NCBI GenBank assembly: GCA_037974665.1
Contig: CM075783.1
Span: 44,415,318 to 44,479,317 of the forward strand
Origin: Ehretia macrophylla
Lineage: Eukaryota; Streptophyta; Magnoliopsida; Boraginales; Ehretiaceae
DNA: 64,000 nucleotides
Direction of reading: 5' to 3'
Shown here: positions 57,928 to 64,000 of the stretch, piece after piece
Position numbering within the stretch: position 1 is the first letter of the stretch
Layout: the number at the start of each line of letters is the position of its first letter
Translations under genes and position numbers: made by a program
The notes under the pieces: generated by a model
What the model saw: the letters and a program-made list of their open reading frames with translations, nothing else
Database searches by the model: none
Told to the model about the DNA's origin: nothing

Positions 57928-60900
57928 TGTAACAACCCGAAGCTTTCATGTAGTGATTAGTATTTAATTGTAAATGTCTATGTGTTTATTTTAAATAAAA
58001 GTGCATGATTAGATGATTTTAATTAACTAATATTACATATTTACTTACATAGTTTCTTTTATTTTTGAAAATGTGCAAAAAGTGTTTAATAATTAATTTG
58101 AGTTAATTATATTTATTTGAAATTATATCTCTGCAATTAATTTCTAAACTTTCATAAATTTCAATTAGTAAATAAGTAGCTCCGAGCCCGGAGTAAAATT
58201 TTAAACCATTATATTTTCTAAACTTGATATTTTTCCTCTATTATACCTCATATATAATGTATTCGTTCATTGAAAGAATGTGCATTGCAGGTCCCGAGCA
58301 CGAAGAAGAAAAAGTTTAGTATCACCAAGTAAATAGTAACAATTTTATTATTTTGGGCCAATTGAAGTTGCAATAGTTTTTAGCTAACTTATTTAGCCCA
58401 ATAGCATTTTATATTAGCCCAATCCTTATGTTAGCCCATTTATTTACTTAGTCTACATACATATCCATATTTAACATAACAAAAAAGGCATAAAAATATA
58501 GCAAAAGAGAAAGAAAAGAATCAGCTAGCAGAAGCAAAGAAACAAAAAAATTGTGAGACCTCTTTGAGCTAGGGTTTGAGTTCTACTTAAAATTTCAGAC
58601 ATTTTTAGCGAGATCAAAGGTGTCTCTAGCCAATTTTCTTTCATTTCCTAACTATAAAAGGTGAGGGAATCATTTGTGTGCATAATTTCTTGTTTTTTTG
58701 CCATGGTAAAATGTGAGTATTGTTGATTTATAGTGTTTTGATGCTTCTATTGCTTCATATGCTAGCTAATAATGGTGTAGAGTAAGCTTTTGTAAGTTAT
58801 TTGCATGTTAGTTGAAGGTTGTGTGTATTCGTGTAATGAAGAAGAAGATGAATACTATTTTGCTTAAAGAACCATGTTGAATGCAATGTGTTTGTTCTAA
58901 TGCTTGAATGATCTATACAAGTGTTTATATGGCTAAGTAAGTGTTTAAATTAGCTAGAGTAGGAGTAGAGCTTAATGTGTGTGTTCTGTATTTGATGGGC
59001 AGATTTTCGTCACTGTTTTGTAGGGCTCTTTTAACATAGTAAATGTACTCGAAAATTAACAAAATTTTTACAAAAGCTATATTAAGAAGTTTAGAACAAA
59101 TGTTGATTTCTAGGACAAAGGGTAATTTTAACGTTTTGATAATCCGATTTAGCAATTTTAGAAATGTGTCTGGAAATTCACTGAAGCAGGGCAGTTTGCG
59201 CAGTTGCACGAGAAAGGTTGTAACTTGTAGAATTTAGATTGGAATTGAGTTCTGCTTGAGGCTAAAATTAACTACACTCAAAGATATTTCTTTCTATGTT
59301 AAAATCATAGGATTTGGAGATCATTAGATTGGATTACAGATTTGCTAAAGTTAGCTTCTGCTAGAAAACTTAGACTGTTTTCATTAATTTGTTATTTGCT
59401 ATAGACCATTGTTGTTGCTAAATGATTAAATTGTTAGTTATGCCAAGGTATAATATTATTTGGTGCACACTTAGGAAGGCTAATAAAGCTATTTGGGAGA
59501 ATGTACTTAAAGCTCTTGAAACCTGCATGTAAGGTCAATTGCAAAATAGATGATAAAGTATAATTTTGTGAAGTAAACTTGTCAGAATGCTAGTTAAGTT
59601 AACTACGAATATCTTGTATCAGTTGAACTGTAATTGATTCTAGGTTGTTCATAATTATAAATTCTAGTTAAATTGTTTCTAACTTGGACTGTTTACTTCA
59701 TGTACGTGCTAACTAATGTTGTACTTGCTAGATCCTTGAATATGTCCTAAGGTGCGATAAGTGGTTAATTATTTAAGGGGCATTACAAATAGTGATGAAG
59801 TTTGTATAACATGTAATATTTGTGTTAGTGTGATATTTAGATGTCGTACTATATGTAATTGTCGAATTGATTTAACCTTGGAGATAAAAGAATATATGAA
59901 TTAATTACATGGTCATGTATTAGCTAAAGCTTAAATGAATTTAAGGGTAACTAACCTTAGATTACTCATTTAATGTTCCTTCATGGTGTTATTAGAAAGA
60001 TAAATAATAAAAGTGTTAATTGAGCTTAACTTCCATTGGGCTATAAACTTCCACATGAAATGATTCTAGCCTAGAGTTATAAACTCATAATGTAGGAATA
60101 TTAGTTAGCTTGTTAACTCACTACCTTGGTCTCTCTCCCTTACGTGCAAAATAATGTGTTTATGTTTGATATAATGCTGTATGTGTTGGTCAGAATTTAT
60201 AGTTATGATTAACTTGCTCTTAGATTGGTTTCTTAAGTGTAATGTTTTTACCTTTAAAATGTTAACTAACTACAAGTTAAGTATCAATTGAGCCACATCT
60301 TTGTGTAAAATATTAATTAGTTAGAGAGAGAAGATGTATGAGTTAGAAGACCTATTGACTGATTATGTTAACATGATGAAAGTGCTTTAGAATATTTGGA
60401 TGGAATTAGTATAGCCAATTATTAAAGCGTTATGCTAGTTTACTTGCATAATGTTATGCTAGTTTAAAGGCTAAGTGTTATATCTATATGAATAGGGTAG
60501 GGTTGCACATTTGAGCTAATTCTAGGAGGTTGAAGTGAATCTCAATTATTCTCTAGCATATATAGTCTGATTCAAGGTGAGGGAGACTTCATCCTTATGT
60601 GCATAATAGTTTATTTACTTGTATTTAGATTATGTGCACTTATTGTCTATATATTGTGTATGAGGGCAGCCTACTTTGTTGTCCCTCAATCATGTGTTTA
60701 TTGATGTATTATATTGTTATCATTTTGAGTGCATTGCATCGTGGTTGCGCAATCATTCGGGCATGGTAGTGTCTTGGAAACTGGGCAGCATCGGGCTTGC
60801 TGGTCTACCTCGGCTACCATGGTTACCCAGTCTCTCTCTCGCTTGGGATGCCGCCCAGGGAGAGTTGGGTCATAGGATTTCGGGGTACATCTGGAGTACA

Positions 60901-61797
60901 CCCATTTTGGAGTTATAAGGGGATGTTGGCTTATCGATATCAGTGTCATTATCACATTGGGATTTCAGTTCGTAGTGTCGCTGGAGTGCCTCTACCCTTC
61001 GGGGTATTCGCTTAGCCGAGACGTTACAAAAGTCTAAGTGTATCGTATCTTTTTTTAATGTGTGGTAACTTGTTGTTTCAATTGTTCTTTGGTTGTAAAA
61101 TGCTTTATTTGCACTAACTGCTGCATTGCACGTCCCCGATAGACCTTATCCCTCACTGGGCAATTGTGATTGCTCATACCTCGCTAAACATGTTTCAGGT
61201 GATACAGTTGAAGGAGTTGCCTTGATTGCTATGTGCTATTACTTGAGATTTAAGTGATTGCCTGCTAAACTGTGGAAGACCTTGCTTGTCCTACTTTCTG
61301 TTCTATTTTGAAGCCTAAGGGCTTATGTATATATATTTGAGTAGTTGCAAGTTTGAAAGCTAAGTGGATGTAGTAAGTGTTATAGAATTATGGCACGTAA
61401 TAACTTATGTTTTTGCTTCTAGCTACGTTGTATGCTTGGGTGTGAATGAACGGATGTGTGGTTGGCTTTAATTTCTAAGAATGTTTAATTGATAACATAG
61501 AATGGTATGATAAGCGAATAAAGACAAAGATTTTAAGTCTATTGTTGCATGCTTGTATGTAATTAAATTGTCTTGTGTTGCTTAAGGCTCGGATGGCCTT
61601 AAAGTTGGGATTTCAATTAGAAATGTTATTCCTTTTGCTTCATGGTTTTATTTGAATGCTTACAGGTTTCCAGAATGTCTACAGTACAGGGGAGACTCTA
61701 TCCTTTTTCCCCTAAAATTTTGAGACCGGGTTGGAATTAAGTTGAGAATAGCATGGTTAATAGAGTCCCCGGTCTCGTGAGGGATTGGGGCGTTACA
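57928..61797 (+). mobile_element. Family F solo LTR, 3870 bp
   Basis: It opens TGTAACAACCCGAAGC and ends GATTGGGGCGTTACA. Flanks are TAAGG (57923-57927) and CAAGG (61798-61802), a TSD with one substitution. Removal restores the SIRE integrase frame. Marks occur once: GCTCCGAGCCCGGAG near 58185, hairpin 60784-60801, CTCACTGGGCAATTGTG near 61153, GGCTCGGATGGCCTTAA near 61587, ACAGGGGAGACTC near 61687. No interior is present. The LTR is related to families B and E and to the G1 LTR. Confidence 0.87.
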
Positions 61798-62503
61798 CAA
61801 GGGGTCTCACCTATGTGAATCTAGTATAATCATCTATGATAACATAGACATATCTAGATCCACCTAAACTTGCCACATCCATTGGACCAAATAGATCCAT
61901 ATGTAATTTTTGTAAAGCTCTTGATGTGGTCACCTTGTTAATTGTTTTGAAAAATGTCTTGTGTTGTTTTCCAAATTGGCATGCATCACATAAATGGTCT
62001 TTCTGAAATCTAGTCTTAGGAAGTCCTATGACAAATTCTTTTCTCGAAAGCTTAGCAAGTAAATCCATGTTAGCATAACCAAGTCTTCTATGCCATTTTC
62101 ATGAGTCTTCATTAATAGTAACTAAGCATGTCACATTTTGGCACTTCAATTCATGAAAATTAATTATATACACATTATCACATCTATTTCCAACAAACAA
62201 CACTTTATCATCTTTATCATACACCTTGCAACAAGTAGATAAAAATTCAACTCTAAATCCATTATCACAAAATTGACTTACGCTTAACAAATTGTGTCTT
62301 AAACCTTTAACATACAAGACATCATGAATAGAGAGAGAATTTTTATCACCTATGCTACCCTTACCAATGAATTTGCCTCCTTCATTTCCTCCATAACTAA
62401 CTTTACCTTTGAAATCTTTGTCAATCTCATAAAAGAACGAGACATCTCCCGTCATGTGCCTTGAGCACCCATTATCAATAACCCAAGTATCTTCATATTT
62501 CAC
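61798..62503 (-). pseudogene. pol: SIRE protease, GAG-pre-integrase and integrase start
   Basis: The frame from 62503 reads KYEDTWVIDNGCSRHMTGD, the Copia protease active site with DNG instead of the usual DSG. GKGSIGDKNSLSIHDVLYV, KGLRHNLLSVSQFCDNGF and a stop at 62099 follow. The next frame (from 62068) has the integrase zinc site end (HLCDACQFGKQHK) and HMDLFGPMDVASLGGSRYVY with the first catalytic aspartate. After DDYTRFT a TAG replaces the usual tryptophan. The family F LTR then interrupts at 61797. Confidence 0.9.
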
Positions 62504-64000
62504 CTTTAGGGCAACCTATCATTCATAAAAATAAATCAAGTTCATTTTGGTTCCCAAGGTTCTATTGGATCCTTTTGTGTTAGTACGAAGTCCTAACACA
62601 TCTAACAACCAATGTGGGTCTAAGCCATAAAGGAATGTGAGAATCTCTTCCTACCATGTTTCTAAATCTACATCGTGATGCAACGTGACCAAACTTCTCA
62701 CAATAAGTGCATCTCTTAAAAGATTCTTTTGATGTTGAGGCTACATGCCAAGAGGATAATGCTTTGACAAACTGATTTTGAAACCCCTTTTGATATGGCT
62801 TATAGCCAATCCCATTTTTGTCAATTTGTACTTTTTGTGATTCATTTAATGGTGGATGGACAATTGAGGATTAAGAAGCTTTCACAAAGATAGTTTTTGA
62901 GAACTTTCGTTTAGAACATGGCTCATAGCCAATTCCACCTTTGTCAAATGGTGATTTTTTAGAACCAAGGATTTCGTCAAAGGCCTTTGTTCCTTTTTTT
63001 GAAAATCTACCAAGATCATTTTGTAAATCAAGAACTTGCTTTTTGAAATCTTTGATTTCTAATTCATTTTTGGAATTTAAATGATAATATTCACAAATTT
63101 CTTTACTTTTTAGTTTGCAAGAAGAAATCTATCATGTAGTTTTGAAAATTCATTTGTTAGTTCCTCAAATGTACATTCATCATCATTAGAAGAAGAAGAA
63201 GATTCATCACAAGACGAAGAAGTTACCTCTTCATCTCTAGCCATGAAGCACACAAAGTTGGCCATTTCGGTTTCACTTCCATTTTTATCACTAGTTGATA
63301 TATCATCCTCAACACACGCCTTCATTGCCTTTTGCTTTCCTTTGATCAATTTTGGACATTTTGCTTTGATGTGTCCCGGTTTGTCACAATTGAATCATTT
63401 TATCTATTCTTTGGTCTTTTCTAATTTATCTTTGAATCTTCTCTTGACTTTGTTGTTGATGGGCTCCTCTTTCTTCATCTTTTTGTATTTCAAGAACTTC
63501 TTAAAATTCTTTGCAAGAAGTGCAAGTTCATCATGATCACTATCATCTTTGTCTTCATCACTTGATTGAGATTGAGCAATGAGAGCAAGTGATTTCCTTG
63601 TCTTCTTTTCCTCTTCATCTCATATTTTCTTTTGATTTAATACAAGTTCATCTGTCTCAAGGTTACAAATGAGCTCATGCACCATGATCTTGGAAAGATT
63701 GATTGGTTCTCTAATAGATGTCACATTTGGTTTGTATTCTTTTGCAAGAGTTCTAAGAATCTTCTAGTTGAGTTCTTCATTTGGATACTTCTTCCCGAGA
63801 CCACTCAAGTTGTTTACGATTTTGGATACTCTTTGATGTATTTCATTTAATGATTCTCCGGCCTTCATACAAAACAACTCATACTCATGAATGTAAAGAT
63901 CAATTTTGGTATCTTCACTTGAGACGTTCCTTAATAAGACATGTGTAGCATCTTCCAATTCTCGTGAGTGGTTTCACATTGACTCACATGACTATACTTG
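62504..64000 (-). pseudogene. gag: SIRE gag, C-terminal part (continues past the window)
   Basis: From 64000 down, the frame shows the Copia gag domain (YIHEYELFCMKAGESLNEIH, VNNLSGLGKKYPNEELN) and a lysine-rich stretch. A CCHC knuckle follows whose first cysteine codon is TGA (63395-63397; then FNCDKPGHIKAKC). Next come a serine- and acid-rich stretch (TSSSCDESSSSSNDDECTFE) and a second knuckle CTYCEKFGHVASRC near 62670-62715. Two zinc knuckles agree with SIRE gag. Stops at about 63764, 63605 and 63410 disable it. Confidence 0.85.

Larger units (their letters stand above)
20152..64000 (-). mobile_element. SIRE/Maximus-type Copia element split by three insertions
   Basis: On minus the order is gag (64000-62504), protease, GAG-pre-integrase and integrase (62503-61798 and 57927-57213), RT and RNase H (29062-27333), env-like ORF (26848-21826), PPT and 3' LTR (21359 to about 20152). 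The 5' LTR lies beyond the right edge. Removing the inserts at 57928-61797, 29063-57212 and 22762-26620 with one TSD copy each restores codon continuity at each break. The Copia gene order plus a third ORF after RNase H is the hallmark of the SIRE lineage. Net length visible is about 8 kb. Confidence 0.85.

Noticed and set aside
57928-61797. Family F as a full element with two LTRs
   Set aside because: Each landmark occurs once and there is no PBS or PPT inside, so it is a solo LTR.

Overview
The window is plant nuclear DNA, almost certainly from a eudicot with a repeat-rich genome. I found no host gene that I can support. Nearly every base belongs to LTR retrotransposons nested inside one another. 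The coding relics are Ty3/Gypsy chromoviruses of the Tekay/Del type (integrase followed by a chromodomain-like tail), one Ty1/Copia element of the SIRE/Maximus type with an envelope-like third ORF, and a fragment of a second Copia element. All coding regions carry stops or frameshifts, so they are listed as pseudogenes. Element boundaries were set by eye from TG...CA ends, 5-bp target-site duplications (TSDs), primer-binding sites (PBS) and polypurine tracts (PPT).

Left part (1-18508). A Tekay-type element on the minus strand (here G1) has its 5' LTR at 14985-18508, gag at 17491-18047, pol in two pieces (14996-13939 and 5457-3680), and its 3' LTR beginning at 3607. The 3' LTR is cut by another LTR (1-2751). 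The RNase H region is cut by a 4.66-kb solo LTR (5463-13933, TSD GTTTT), which itself holds a 3.8-kb solo LTR (7807-11610, TSD TTGTA). A 3.1-kb block of G1 (14985-18068), holding most of the 5' LTR, the PBS and gag, is inverted. G1 sits in a plus-strand Copia relic (18509 to about 20151).

Right part (about 20152-64000). One SIRE-type Copia element on the minus strand can be followed from gag (64000-62504) through protease and integrase (62503-61798, 57927-57213), reverse transcriptase and RNase H (29062-27333), the env-like ORF (26848-21826) and the 3' LTR (21359 to about 20152). It is split by solo LTRs at 57928-61797 and 22762-26620 and by a 28-kb insertion at 29063-57212 (TSD TTCAC). The 28-kb block is a non-autonomous Tekay-like element (G6, minus) with two LTRs, PBS and PPT but no coding interior. 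Its LTRs hold a solo LTR (29838-32272), a full-length Tekay element with decayed gag-pol (G3, 37451-47377, plus, TSD GCTTA) and a second, very young non-autonomous element (G4, 47938-55868, minus, TSD GAATC).

G3, G4 and G6 look like one autonomous/non-autonomous family: they share PBS type, PPT context, repeats in the leader and LTR layout. Inside their LTRs, just downstream of a TATA box, lies a short acidic reading frame whose differences between copies are mostly silent and whose one length difference is 9 nt. With the inverted block in G1 and a conserved hairpin in all the Gypsy LTRs, this is the most unusual signal in the window.
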